Positions 51,801 through 60,834 of a DNA stretch of 64,000 nucleotides are shown here, one piece after another; the stretch's first letter is position 1, and each line of letters begins with the position of its first letter. The stretch covers positions 62,001-126,000 of the forward strand of contig NZ_FOHS01000005.1 in assembly GCF_900111515.1 (NCBI RefSeq). The letters are read 5' to 3'. This DNA is from Hymenobacter actinosclerus (GTDB taxonomy: Bacteria; Bacteroidota; Bacteroidia; Cytophagales; Hymenobacteraceae). A program made the position numbers and the translations under genes. The notes beneath the pieces were generated by a model, which worked only from the letters and a program-made list of their open reading frames with translations, had not been told where the DNA came from and searched no databases.

Positions 51801-53677
51801 TCGCTTTCTTCCAGCAGCCAGAGCTCTACCAGCGCCGCCGCGGGCCAGGTCGCCTGGATTGCCGCTGCCACTTGCTGTCCTAAAGGAGCCAGGTGAGAGT
51901 AGCTAGACCATGTTTGCCGCGTTTGCGCTAGCCAAGCCACTGGCTGAACTTGCGCCAGCCAAGCTAGCAAGAGCGGCGCTAGGGCGCTAGCGCCCGCCGG
52001 GCTCAGTCTTGCCCAACCAAGTTGCTGCTGGCCACCTGCTTCTGCTAAGCAGTGAGCCAAGAAAATTTCAGCACTTGGCTCCGGCATCAATTGCTCCAAC
52101 CACCAGCTCACCCAAACGGCCGCCGGCAAATCTGTTGCACTCTGCTGCAAGCTCGACAAAGCCTGCTGCGCCCACGCCACGGAAATTGCGCTCACTGGCT
52201 TGGGCGGGCTCCAGGAGTAGAGGGTAGGAGCGGGCCGAATGGTGTTATATAGCTGTTGCAGCACAAGCTTGATAGTGCTGGCCCGTTGGCCTTGCCAGGG
52301 CTGCTGCTGCCCCGCCGCCGCCACCGCTTCCAAGGCGTCGGGCAGCTGCGCCAGCCGCTGTAGTACGACCAATGTTGTCGCGTCGGATTCAGTCGACAGT
52401 AGCTGCTGAGCTAAAAAATCAGCGGGCAGCCACTGCAGTTCATTGCCCTGCCAGGCGGCAGCCAAGTCATCACCCGCCAACTGACCAATGATAAATTCTG
52501 CTGCCCAGTTGGTGACCGTCGTATTGTCCACCAACGGCTTTACCACTCGAAGAATGCTCAGGCGCTCACTCACGCTCAGGGCTGAGAGCAACTCCCGGCC
52601 CGTCTGCTCCAGACAGGCATGGTGCTGACAAGCCGCTAGCAATTGGTGTAGGGGCTGCTCTTGCTGGGGATCTGCCACTAGTAGCTGCAGCCGGCGGTGC
52701 AGCTCGCCCGTCAGAAAGCTCAGTGGCGGCATGGGCACTAAGCCCTGTTCCCACCAGCTTACACGGGCCTGCTCAGGCAGCGGCAGTTGGCTGAGCGCTA
52801 GTGGCTGGAGTAGGGGCTCCGTGCGCACATGCTCGGGTAGCGCTTTTAGCCATTGACCCAGCGTTTGGTACTCCACTAGGGGTGTTTCGGACGTCAGGCT
52901 CGTTACGCGTTGCCGGGCAAGCCGGGCAAGGTCCTCTGCGGGCAATTGATAGGCCGCGTTGCGCAACGATACAGGGTCCGTTGCCTGCCCTACCAGTTGC
53001 ACTAGGGCTTCTTGGCTTAGGTAATGGGCATAGCCATCGGCGGCCAATAGGCTGGCCTGCTGCGGGGTAAAAGTGAAGCGTAGATCCAGTGGCTCAATGC
53101 TATACGCATCCCATTGCTGCAGTAAGCCTCTCAGGTAGTGGTAGTGCTCGTCCGTAGTGACGGGGCCCAAGTCATTCAAGCGCTTTCGCAGCGTTTTTTT
53201 GCCCAACTCCATTTCCGCTGGGTCGGCCAGCAGCGTGGTGGCCAGCGACCGGCAGTGCTCACTATTGGGCGGCACAACGAGCAGCTCCGTTGCGTTAACC
53301 AGCGTGTTCGTGTCGCTTTTCACCTCGTAGCGCACCAGTATGATGCTGCCCGGCTTTACCTGGTGCTGGGCTTGCAGCTGGCTGTTCAGCTTTATAGTGG
53401 GCGCAAAACGACTAACGGCCATCCCCCAACCCACGAAGCGGGCGGGAATCATCCGAGAGGGAAGCGTGGATTTTAAATGGCCAGGCGGCAGCTTCATCAC
53501 TGAGCGTACTACGCCGTGCTGTTTACCCTGCACCTTGATGATTACGGCTTCCTGGGGAGCTGGCCGCCAGGCGCCGGACGTTTTAATTTGCCGGACAGTA
53601 AAGGAATAAAGAATACCGGTATTGGCTCGGATCAGCCCGTACGTGCCGTTATAGTTAACAACGATTCCCGTAAGCAT
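48854..53677 (-). CDS. Giant 1607-aa protein with N-terminal OB/cold-shock-like segment
   Basis: Residues 1-60 (MLTGIVVNYNGTYGLIRANT, then ILYSFTVRQI) have the strand pattern of a cold-shock/OB domain, followed by a second OB-like stretch (about 80-135, FVGWGMAVSRFAPTIKLNSQ ... GSIILVRYEV). Residues about 150-1150 are helical, Leu/Gln/Trp-rich and look like degenerate repeats. A mixed domain follows (about 1200-1340), then a six-Asp run near residue 1400, a last domain, and a Pro-rich tail ending in a coiled coil. I see no Walker or nuclease motif. It heads the operon with the coiled-coil protein, McrB and McrC; nucleic-acid binding is an inference. Confidence 0.75.
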   Translation of the reverse strand: MLTGIVVNYNGTYGLIRANTGILYSFTVRQIKTSGAWRPAPQEAVIIKVQGKQHGVVRSVMKLPPGHLKSTLPSRMIPARFVGWGMAVSRFAPTIKLNSQLQAQHQVKPGSIILVRYEVKSDTNTLVNATELLVVPPNSEHCRSLATTLLADPAEMELGKKTLRKRLNDLGPVTTDEHYHYLRGLLQQWDAYSIEPLDLRFTFTPQQASLLAADGYAHYLSQEALVQLVGQATDPVSLRNAAYQLPAEDLARLARQRVTSLTSETPLVEYQTLGQWLKALPEHVRTEPLLQPLALSQLPLPEQARVSWWEQGLVPMPPLSFLTGELHRRLQLLVADPQQEQPLHQLLAACQHHACLEQTGRELLSALSVSERLSILRVVKPLVDNTTVTNWAAEFIIGQLAGDDLAAAWQGNELQWLPADFLAQQLLSTESDATTLVVLQRLAQLPDALEAVAAAGQQQPWQGQRASTIKLVLQQLYNTIRPAPTLYSWSPPKPVSAISVAWAQQALSSLQQSATDLPAAVWVSWWLEQLMPEPSAEIFLAHCLAEAGGQQQLGWARLSPAGASALAPLLLAWLAQVQPVAWLAQTRQTWSSYSHLAPLGQQVAAAIQATWPAAALVELWLLEESDQPSVQTLLTALAQAAPDGVRQILMAAEPSTLPALLNYSLAGRPTGPSAALELCLKVAGQHELTDYVELESWYNSLVQELAQELTPAQYSLYWQQQLLPPPRAEQLLTMVQVTPKADWPQLFQRCPVSLLQAYLPVLLASADVDEQQIKALLEALSSPTRFNISTLELRNELLAQLSHERQVQWWLEDVKAAIPAWEVIAHALADEQHSQWLAIAQKATRERLTQVLGLLPVASRQLVGVVADLLCHKRMFSGQNATARVPLLVQFAEIITQRWGQEPGLVLPWLSSLLQQCQAPSSSWTYSRYAEVENRGQARIKDLMQERVAPHLSALQQLECWVSGFISAHPAISNPELVAFVVRAMPTAAITRVATAYKLPEVLVKTWQALGHLKTVGFDKQFQALKPLLTEAAHFPGLLQEADAHLDPHLTPAQRALLWLFGYPGEAPTEGSYWTIAERMQGVIQLPSLGRELASIPWLAPTADELDEWLKEQYWEEHDQTLAEDTFKLVRSYHALAVVELPRWEELESELLLRCAGVVKVRLWMTLPADSQQRTFNYYSFRRGYSRLRTAEQREFLRQGQRYLLGAEKTEQEFKSVLHLRRRILHRQHNGVSVYRVSLAHCYCPQDGYLEVELAEKTHTLPFAYPQAQQEWNSRFIREPWAACKVMAHVDDLSGELLKIQGLEAALNQYPTDHEARATYHFQRERKVHGTTDNPLGYWEDERLHDELSSYLAELTDGTPFATVMLTEKLANRSASPVIVRPKLEAEVPSPAAVRSRGDDDDDDEVLLGLAMRPRQMVLRHSLVQDDVIFIWSPQFANSNRATYVFRAPARHYEQALERLTDLLENVSGIRSALLAPGLACHRLRCHLGYVRTIRGQRGKEQAFQAWRKRMDETLAAGPGRQHPYDADSNFIPLELHSPPAPAAAAVIPPSSALTTPPPAALPTEVKPLLAGLQLSSQQITAQRNQAQRMLQQLQRFNTLFLAGYPS

Positions 53678-54249
53678 AAAGCAAATAAGGCAAGGAGAGG
53701 ACGCCCTCTCTGATATGGGTAAAACCTAAAAATAGCGGCCTGCTGTCAATGCGCCAGCCAATCTACAGAGTTCGTCCTATGCAGTGCAACTATTTCTCTG
53801 CGGCCGTCGCACCATTCACCTACGACTTGCCCGCCAGCTTGAGATTAGCAGGGCTTGCTCAGGCCCATTAGGGTGCTAGATCAGGTTTGAAGGTAGAATA
53901 GATACTGCTTAAAGCTGCTGCCAGACGTCTATTTGATGCCCAGCATACTACTCATAATACTACCCAAAAAGAGCATTTTGTGTACTGGATCCCTGAAATC
54001 AATGGCGCCCTGGGGCAGCCGGCAGTTAATGTAACAGCTGACTTATTTCCCCTGTGATCTTTGTCTAACTGTTACCGTCGCCACTCACCCAGGGCACTTG
54101 CCCCTTGATTCACTCGATTCATGCCTTGCACAGTCTGCTCGTGTTGACGCTGCTGACCAGGCCGATTGCTTACGACACCAGGTTTTTGTCAAGAGTTACC
54201 ACCCAACTCACAACTAGAACTATAGCGGTGAGTTTGCTTAGGGATAGAA
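53678..54249. other. Gene-free gap upstream of the giant-protein gene
   Basis: No gene, hairpin or repeat that I can support. It presumably holds the promoter of the 53677-44340 operon, but I find no clear TAnnTTTG box. Confidence 0.4.
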
Positions 54250-54810
54250 TCACTTGCAGAAATTCATGCCTTGCATAACGAAGCAAATCGCCCGGTACTT
54301 AAAGGGCGGTTTGCCTAAGTTTTCCGGCTTTAGATTCACTAAGACTGCGTTCATGCCACTATTTTCTGAGTAGTAACGCTTTACGTCAGATTTTTTTGAT
54401 TGATCCATTACATAGTCCATCAAAAAGGCATATATTACCCCAAATTCTTCAATTTCCTTCTGAGTAGAAGCCAACACTATAAAGTTGTTCAGATGCTTGA
54501 ATCGGGGGCTGAATTCCAGACCAATATACATTTTGTTATAGTTGAACCAGAGGATGCTGTCTCCAACAGCTTGTGAAGAGGGATCTGGAAGATGCACGAA
54601 GTTAGTGGCCCTTTCATCAGCTAATAACTGAGCGCGAACTGCTGGAAATCCTTGCGAATTACAATAGTTCTCTAGGATGTAGATAGGCATGTATTTTTCG
54701 AAATACTCATTAGAAGAATCTGGTGTAGTTGTGCTTGTTGGGTCGGACTTCTGAGCGGATGATTGCTTGTAGGAAAGCAACAGGAAAAGCAGCAGTAGAA
54801 GATGTTTCAT
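54250..54810 (-). CDS. Small secreted protein paired with the M48 peptidase
   Basis: 186 aa from the ATG at 54810, which gives a signal peptide (MKHLLLLLFLLLSYKQSSAQ). An earlier in-frame start would overlap the upstream gene by 95 bp. The mature part is mixed (ILENYCNSQGFPAVRAQLLA, DSILWFNYNKMYIGLEFSPR) with a Cys near the C-terminus. No family recognised. It begins 4 bp after the peptidase gene ends, so it is likely cotranscribed and exported to the same compartment. Confidence 0.7.
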   Translation of the reverse strand: MKHLLLLLFLLLSYKQSSAQKSDPTSTTTPDSSNEYFEKYMPIYILENYCNSQGFPAVRAQLLADERATNFVHLPDPSSQAVGDSILWFNYNKMYIGLEFSPRFKHLNNFIVLASTQKEIEEFGVIYAFLMDYVMDQSKKSDVKRYYSENSGMNAVLVNLKPENLGKPPFKYRAICFVMQGMNFCK

Positions 54811-54814
54811 GGCG

Positions 54815-56497
54815 TTAACGGCACAACATTTTGACTCGGTCACAAGCTGTGTGACCATCGATTGAACAAGCTTTTTTAAAATCAGCACATGCCTCCGTTT
54901 CGTTACCACGACTAAGTTGGCAAGTGCCTCGGTAATAGTATAGGTAAGGTTCCGGGGCTAGCACGATTGCCTCGCTATAGTGAAGGATGGCTTGCGGGTA
55001 ATTTTTGAGGCCCTGGTGTACTCGGCCTTTGAAATAGGCGACCTGCGAGTAATCGAATGCTAGCTGGGATTTCTTGGTTAGAGAAGCTTGATAAGTGTGA
55101 TAGACTTTATCAAGCTTGTTAACATATGCCAGCCCTTCAGTCCAGTCAGCTAAGCGAATGCTGACGAGTGCCAAATTGGTCAGCGAGCTTAACTGGTTAA
55201 GCGTTTTGTTGCTGTAAAGCAGTTCGTAAAAGTCATTGGGTAAAATCGGCCGCCCGAAGTAGTTGGCCGCCGCTACTAATTGTTGCTTAGCCTCGTTGAA
55301 GTCCCCTTCCCGCAGGGCTAATAGGCCGAGGGTGTTCTGCGTCTCGGCTATTAGCAGGGCATGAGCTTCCGTTGCAGGAAGTGATGCGGGTTTGCTGACA
55401 ATACCCTCAAGGGCTTGCCGCAGGGGTGGCAGCCACTTCGCTTCTTCATCCCGATTCACTTCCAGTCTAGCCAAATGGTAGTTGGCAAAAGACAGTGCAC
55501 TCCGATCGTTAAGACTGCCAACCAGCTCGGGCTGCATTAGCTTGTCTTTATGCTTTTGCATGATGCCTTCTGCGGTGGCATTCCTAGACGAACTATAATA
55601 GCTGGCGAGCTCCAGCAAGTAAGCTTTGTTCTTAGTAAGGGAATAAACATATTCCAAAGCCTGCGCATACCTGTCCCCAGATCCATCGGCAAAGAACATG
55701 GCGCCCAATTCGTGCGCTAACATCGGATCAGCCGAAAACCGGATGGCTTGCTGGTAGAAATTGACGGCTTGCTGGAGCTCCCGCTTGTCACGCGTGACAA
55801 GAAAGCGGTCGAATTTACCGCGAGCCATGGATACCAGGTAAGGCACGCTGGTTAAATTCAACCCGACATCTTTAGTGAGGCTTTCTAAAAGCTTATTTTC
55901 TTCCGCCCCTTTAGACAAATCAACCCCGGCGCGGACGGCTATGATGCGTTGCGCTTTAGCGGGATGGGTGGAATTAGGATCGCTGTCATCGGGAAAGCCC
56001 CGCAAAACGTGCGCTACCTGAGCGCCGGCGAGCCCATACGTGCCCAATACGTAGCCCGCGAAACGATCAGCTTCCAATTCAAGCGATTTCTGCTCGCCGG
56101 GCTGCGTAGCTTGCCTACTGGTGTGACCAAGCAGGTGGTGACCAATCTCGTGGCCGATAACCATCAGATGCAGCCAATCGCTACTCCCGCTTTTCATGCT
56201 TTCAATCCACTCGACATCCAGCAAGATGTAAGGCACGTTCGCTTGCTTTAAAGCAACGGCGTTATTCAACCCGTGACACGTCTTTACTACGAACAGGCGG
56301 GTGGGCGCCTTTACGCGGGCGAGCATGTGCTGCACGACCATGTTGGCGTTGATGTTATCCTCATACCGTGAATATCCCTGTAGGCAGTCTGTTAGCGCCG
56401 CCTGTCGGGAGTTGAAAGCACATACGGTTTGCGCCGTCACTGTTCTAGCGCTGAGTAGGCATAAGATGCCCAGCAGCAGCGTTGCCGCCTTATACAA
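54815..56497 (-). CDS. M48-type metallopeptidase with TPR repeats
   Basis: 560 aa with a TTG start at 56497 and a signal peptide (LLLGILCLLSARTVTAQ). The zinc site HEIGH is at residues 116-120, and the third ligand Glu in LELEADRFAGY (about 142). Residues about 240-540 are tetratricopeptide-type helices (AVNFYQQAIRFSADPMLAHE, PQAILHYSEAIVLAPEPYLY). This BepA/YfgC-like plan is a periplasmic peptidase for protein quality control. It lies between the two defence-type clusters. Confidence 0.85.
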   Translation of the reverse strand: MYKAATLLLGILCLLSARTVTAQTVCAFNSRQAALTDCLQGYSRYEDNINANMVVQHMLARVKAPTRLFVVKTCHGLNNAVALKQANVPYILLDVEWIESMKSGSSDWLHLMVIGHEIGHHLLGHTSRQATQPGEQKSLELEADRFAGYVLGTYGLAGAQVAHVLRGFPDDSDPNSTHPAKAQRIIAVRAGVDLSKGAEENKLLESLTKDVGLNLTSVPYLVSMARGKFDRFLVTRDKRELQQAVNFYQQAIRFSADPMLAHELGAMFFADGSGDRYAQALEYVYSLTKNKAYLLELASYYSSSRNATAEGIMQKHKDKLMQPELVGSLNDRSALSFANYHLARLEVNRDEEAKWLPPLRQALEGIVSKPASLPATEAHALLIAETQNTLGLLALREGDFNEAKQQLVAAANYFGRPILPNDFYELLYSNKTLNQLSSLTNLALVSIRLADWTEGLAYVNKLDKVYHTYQASLTKKSQLAFDYSQVAYFKGRVHQGLKNYPQAILHYSEAIVLAPEPYLYYYRGTCQLSRGNETEACADFKKACSIDGHTACDRVKMLCR

Positions 56498-56696
56498 AAT
56501 AGGATAAGTCTTTAGGTTGTGACTGCCTCACTAGCTGGATGAAAGTCAAAAAGTGTGATAGAGTCCAGCTCAGACCAGCAAATCTATCTTTTAATCGATT
56601 ATTAGGCAATTCCATCGTGCTTTAAAGGGTTTGAGAAATCAGGCTGAGGTGGTCAGGTGAAACAAAAGAGAGTTAGTTGCTACCTTCCCAAACCGA

Positions 56697-56767
56697 TGGA
56701 GAACGCCCCCACCTTCAAACGGCAGCGCTATGATGCGGCCTTCCGCGCCGAAGCTGGGGTAAGCTAG
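56697..56767 (+). pseudogene. Remnant of an IS3-type OrfA transposase
   Basis: The frame begins MENAPTFKRQRYDAAFRAEA and is stopped after 23 codons. The KRxRYDAAFRAEA pattern is the usual start of IS3-family OrfA. Downstream (56830-56910) only scrambled matches remain. The rest of 56498-56958 shows no gene. Confidence 0.5.
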
Positions 56768-56958
56768 CTAAAATGGCCAGTGAGAAGTCTTAACCTCTAC
56801 TGCCCATGACGTAGAAACTGAATCTTGGTGGGTTGCGCGCCGCCCGCAAGAAATACATGCCTGCTTAAAAGCCGGCGTGCGAGCGCCAGGTGGCAGCCGG
56901 TGCCCGATAAGCAGGCGTAACCTGCGTCTAGGTCGCTATAATTGCATTTAAAGCGGCC

Positions 56959-59900
56959 TCACTCTTTGTAATAACCTGCAAAATCAACGAGATAGATGTG
57001 GCCGCGGGTAACGGCACTCTGCCCCCAATTCTTGAGCGTATAACTGCTTTGATTCTTCTCATCATACTGCTGTGAAGCGTTGTGAGTATAGTAGCTTATG
57101 CCTGAGACCGCAAGGCCCAACAATTGATCTACCTGCGGCTCCTTCTCAAATGCACCCGTTTTCAGTTGTCCGACCTGCCAGCCGTTACACCATAGTTGCC
57201 ATTCCGCCCAGGAGTTATCCCTAAAGGACCTATGAATCTTTACCAGTTTCACCTGGTCGCCGATTTTAATCTTGTCCCGGATAAACTGATATGTCCGCTC
57301 TTCCCGGGCACCCCAGGAAATAAACAACTTATCGAGGCCCGGCTTGACAATCCGGCCCAGACGCTGTTCCTTATTGGCTAACTGATATGCCCGGCTATCC
57401 AATATGGCTGCTTCCCGGTCGTACTGAATGACAGTCAGCCGGTACCGGGCCCTAGTATAGGCCACGTAGAGCAGGCGCCGTTCCTCCTCCGCTATCTGGA
57501 GTAGATTGAGTACGGGCTCACCGTTGCGATCAGTCGCAAAATCAGCGAAAGACGGGGGTATCAGTACCGCATCAAACTCGAGTCCTTTCACTTTGTGCAT
57601 GGTCGTAAGCACCACTTCTCGCCGTGAGTGGCCCGGTACCAGCTCCGGCATATGCTTCTCGTAAAGCTTCATGAAGTGGCCATCATCCCGACTGGCCATA
57701 TCGTCGATGAAATCCAGCAGATCCTGATTCGTAGCGTCATCCTCTTGCTCTACCCGAAACTCGCGTACCAGGCAATGCACTAAATGCATCAGGTACTCAT
57801 CCCACACGCCGGCAAAGCGCAGCAGTGTTTGCTGCTTAATAGCGGTGAAATCCTGCAGGTAGTTGGGGCCAAGGAGCGCTGCTGGATTTTGCTGGTAAGG
57901 CTCGAGCAGATGCTGAAATTCACGCGAGCTTACGGGGGAACTAGAAGATCCCTGGATGCGCAGGGCTACGTCGGATGGAAGCTTACGGGCTTGCAGTTCA
58001 TTGAAAGCGCGGAATACTTCGTCGTTGGAGCGCAGCATGACGGCTACCTGCTGGTAGTGTTTGCCCGGCTCGTACTCGGGTTCGTCGAGCAGGTCGTCAA
58101 GCTTTATCTTCCAATCGACCCTACTTTCTCGAAATGTGAGCAACTCACAGTAGTTTGAGCGGAAAGCAGGCTGCCGAACTGGCTTCAGGGGGGGGATCGA
58201 AAATCGGTCTGGGTTGTTGACCAACAACTGGGCAGCAGCCGTAAGAATGTCAGGGTAGGAGCGGTAATTGTTGCTCAGATAGTGTTTTTTAGGCTGATAT
58301 AGCTCTTCGAATTCCGCGTAGTAAGGGTATGGGTCTATCGCACCTCCTTCCGCCACACGTTCGTACCCGTAAATGCTTTGGTTGGGATCGCCGATTACGC
58401 ACAGCTTTACTGCGTCAGCTGGAGCGATTGTTTTGAGCATTGCCAGGCGTTCGCCCGTTATATCCTGAAACTCGTCCACGAATACATACTCAACTGGGCC
58501 TAGTTGCTGACGGATCAACCGTGGGTTTTGAGCCAGTGCGCGCGCCAACCGGGGCACCCACTGGCTGAACTCTACGCCCTCCAGCTCTCCTTGCAAGCAG
58601 CGGCGGCATAATCCGTGGAAAGTGTATATGTGCAGTCGTTTGATGAGCTGCCCATAGCCGAGGGCTCTAAAGAGCGTAGTAAGCCGATCTTTAAGCTCCA
58701 CCACCACTGCCCGGTTGTAAGCCAGTACCAGGATCTGATCAGGCTGGATATTATTCTTCTGAATTAGCCGGGCAACGCGCAGCGTGAGCGTATGCGTCTT
58801 GCCGCTGCCCGGGCCAGCAATCACCTGCAGGTTGTCACCAAGCGGGGCATCGTATACTTGCCGCTGCTCGGCGCTGAGCTTTTCTTCCGCATCCTTTAAC
58901 GCCTCCTGTCGGAAGGCCCTTAGCATTGGATGGTGAGCACCCGAGTCCAGATGGTCTGCAAGTAGGCCCACTAAATCAGCGCTACGCTCACAGGCAAAGT
59001 ATTGCTTGATAAAGGCGTCTTGCTTTGAATGGCTCATCCCTGAGAGGCACTCCAACGCCAGCAAGCGGAGTTTTTTAATCTCAGCCCCTTCTAAAAACTG
59101 CTGATGCGTCTGGAAATCCGGCGACGATGGATCCTCATAGTCGGGAGCAGCTGCTTCAAGTAAAAACATTTCTATGCCCATAGGCATAAAGCTGCCGCTA
59201 CCCTTCAAGTAACCTAGGGCTCTAGCTAAAAACAGCAAGTTGTCAAGGTAATCCACCCCAGCTTCTTCCAGCTCCAAATCCACCACCATCGTGGCGTAAT
59301 TGAAGGTGTGCATCCCAGTGAGGGCTTGAGTGGTTACATATAGTAACAGTTTCAGTAGCCGCTGCTTAAGCTCTGCCAGGGGCTTGCGCCAGAGGGAATC
59401 GTGACGGTTACCGTTGTAAATTAGCTGCGTGACGCCCGGCTCACTCCGGTCGCGTACATTCATGATGGATTGTAGCCGCATATTAGGCAGCAACCGGACT
59501 AGCTTGAGCGCGAATTTGGCCCGCTTTTCTCGCCAGTCCGCCAGCAAATCTTTGGCGGCCATTTTTGGTTCAACCGGCTTGCCTTTCTTGAGCGGGGTCC
59601 AATAAATATGCTCTGGCCTTAGGCGTTCAGCCGCTACTTCTTTCACTAGCCGGTCCAGCTCATTGCCGTCCAGGCTGCGCTGCGTCTGCGGCGTAATTGG
59701 CGCCAGCAGGCGCTCGGCCAGCAAAAACACAGCCTCCACCAGAGGCAACTCCCGTCCCTGCCACTGCGATTGCTCCCAGGCCTCGAGCTCCACTTGCCGC
59801 AGCTGCGTTAATTCCAGGTGTAGATTCCGGTCAATGGAGATGGCCTTAATTTTCTGGGCTAGAAATAGAAACTTAAACAGCTCAGTATGACGGCTTTTGC

Positions 59901-60834
59901 CGGTGAGTGATTTGAGCTCATCCATCGGCATACTGACGGCAGAGGCTTCCCGGTACTTCGACGCGTGTAGGTGAGCAACAAAATGCTGCATCTGAGTCCG
60001 CTCCGACTCCTCTTTTATTTTCAGATAGTTAGGTTTTTCCAGCAGCAGTAATGGCAGGAAAGAAGGAGTGAACAGCCCGAGCCGAATGCGTCCTAATAGC
60101 TCCAGCCAGTGCAGCGCCAGCCGGAACCGGACGTCGTCCTCATCCTTTTCACCCGCATCGCGCTGCCACAAATCCAGCGGCAGCGCCAATGGTTCATGCC
60201 TTAGCGTATCCAAGTCCCGGTACTTCTGCGCATACTGGTGAATCAGCTGCTGCGTCTTGAGCACGTATTCCCAGCTCAAAGCGGATTTGTGCTGTAAATC
60301 GCGGAGCACTTGAAAATCCCGACTGGCCATCACGCACACGGCCTGGATGGGATGGGCTTCGGAGAACCCGGCAGACTCCAGCGAGGCCCGGTTACGGCCT
60401 GCCCGACCTACTTCCTGTAGGAAGTCTTCAAAAGCGGAGGAAGGGCCCAAATGGTAGACATAGTGGATATTTTTGATATCCATTCCCATACCAAATGCCT
60501 TGGTTGCCACCAGTATTACCGTTTCACCAGATTGATACGCTGAATACTTGCGCTCGCGATCAAATCCATCCAACCCAGCATGGAAATAGTCAATCTGATC
60601 AGCCCAGGGTAGCCCTGCTTCGGTGGCCAGCTCACTAAGCTGCTGAACGGCTTCTTCAGCTCGGCGGCGAGTCCGCACAAAAACCAGAACTCGGCTCACG
60701 CTCGAATCAAAGGTCTTGTCCTGCAAGCTGCGCACAACCGTCTCGGCCTGCTGCACTTCTTCTTTGACCCGCTCAAAGCTCATGCGGATATGCTCCCGCA
60801 CCGGGTTGTAGGCTAATTCTCCTAAGCGCTCCAT
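56959..60834 (-). CDS. RecQ C-terminal half fused to a UvrD-type helicase
   Basis: 1291 aa from the ATG at 60834 (MERLGELAYNPV), which overlaps the stop of the previous gene as TAATG. Residues about 1-200 are the second RecA-like domain of a RecQ-type helicase (VLVFVRTRRRAEEAVQQL, ILVATKAFGMGMDIKNIHYV, QEVGRAGRNR near 145). A helical middle follows, then a UvrD/Rep SF1 helicase: AGPGSGKT near 671, FVDEFQD near 785, VIGDPNQSIYGY, YLSNNYRS, VVLTTMHKVKGLEFD and LLYVAYTRAR. The helicase core is completed by the N-half in the upstream gene. Confidence 0.9.
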   Translation of the reverse strand: MERLGELAYNPVREHIRMSFERVKEEVQQAETVVRSLQDKTFDSSVSRVLVFVRTRRRAEEAVQQLSELATEAGLPWADQIDYFHAGLDGFDRERKYSAYQSGETVILVATKAFGMGMDIKNIHYVYHLGPSSAFEDFLQEVGRAGRNRASLESAGFSEAHPIQAVCVMASRDFQVLRDLQHKSALSWEYVLKTQQLIHQYAQKYRDLDTLRHEPLALPLDLWQRDAGEKDEDDVRFRLALHWLELLGRIRLGLFTPSFLPLLLLEKPNYLKIKEESERTQMQHFVAHLHASKYREASAVSMPMDELKSLTGKSRHTELFKFLFLAQKIKAISIDRNLHLELTQLRQVELEAWEQSQWQGRELPLVEAVFLLAERLLAPITPQTQRSLDGNELDRLVKEVAAERLRPEHIYWTPLKKGKPVEPKMAAKDLLADWREKRAKFALKLVRLLPNMRLQSIMNVRDRSEPGVTQLIYNGNRHDSLWRKPLAELKQRLLKLLLYVTTQALTGMHTFNYATMVVDLELEEAGVDYLDNLLFLARALGYLKGSGSFMPMGIEMFLLEAAAPDYEDPSSPDFQTHQQFLEGAEIKKLRLLALECLSGMSHSKQDAFIKQYFACERSADLVGLLADHLDSGAHHPMLRAFRQEALKDAEEKLSAEQRQVYDAPLGDNLQVIAGPGSGKTHTLTLRVARLIQKNNIQPDQILVLAYNRAVVVELKDRLTTLFRALGYGQLIKRLHIYTFHGLCRRCLQGELEGVEFSQWVPRLARALAQNPRLIRQQLGPVEYVFVDEFQDITGERLAMLKTIAPADAVKLCVIGDPNQSIYGYERVAEGGAIDPYPYYAEFEELYQPKKHYLSNNYRSYPDILTAAAQLLVNNPDRFSIPPLKPVRQPAFRSNYCELLTFRESRVDWKIKLDDLLDEPEYEPGKHYQQVAVMLRSNDEVFRAFNELQARKLPSDVALRIQGSSSSPVSSREFQHLLEPYQQNPAALLGPNYLQDFTAIKQQTLLRFAGVWDEYLMHLVHCLVREFRVEQEDDATNQDLLDFIDDMASRDDGHFMKLYEKHMPELVPGHSRREVVLTTMHKVKGLEFDAVLIPPSFADFATDRNGEPVLNLLQIAEEERRLLYVAYTRARYRLTVIQYDREAAILDSRAYQLANKEQRLGRIVKPGLDKLFISWGAREERTYQFIRDKIKIGDQVKLVKIHRSFRDNSWAEWQLWCNGWQVGQLKTGAFEKEPQVDQLLGLAVSGISYYTHNASQQYDEKNQSSYTLKNWGQSAVTRGHIYLVDFAGYYKE

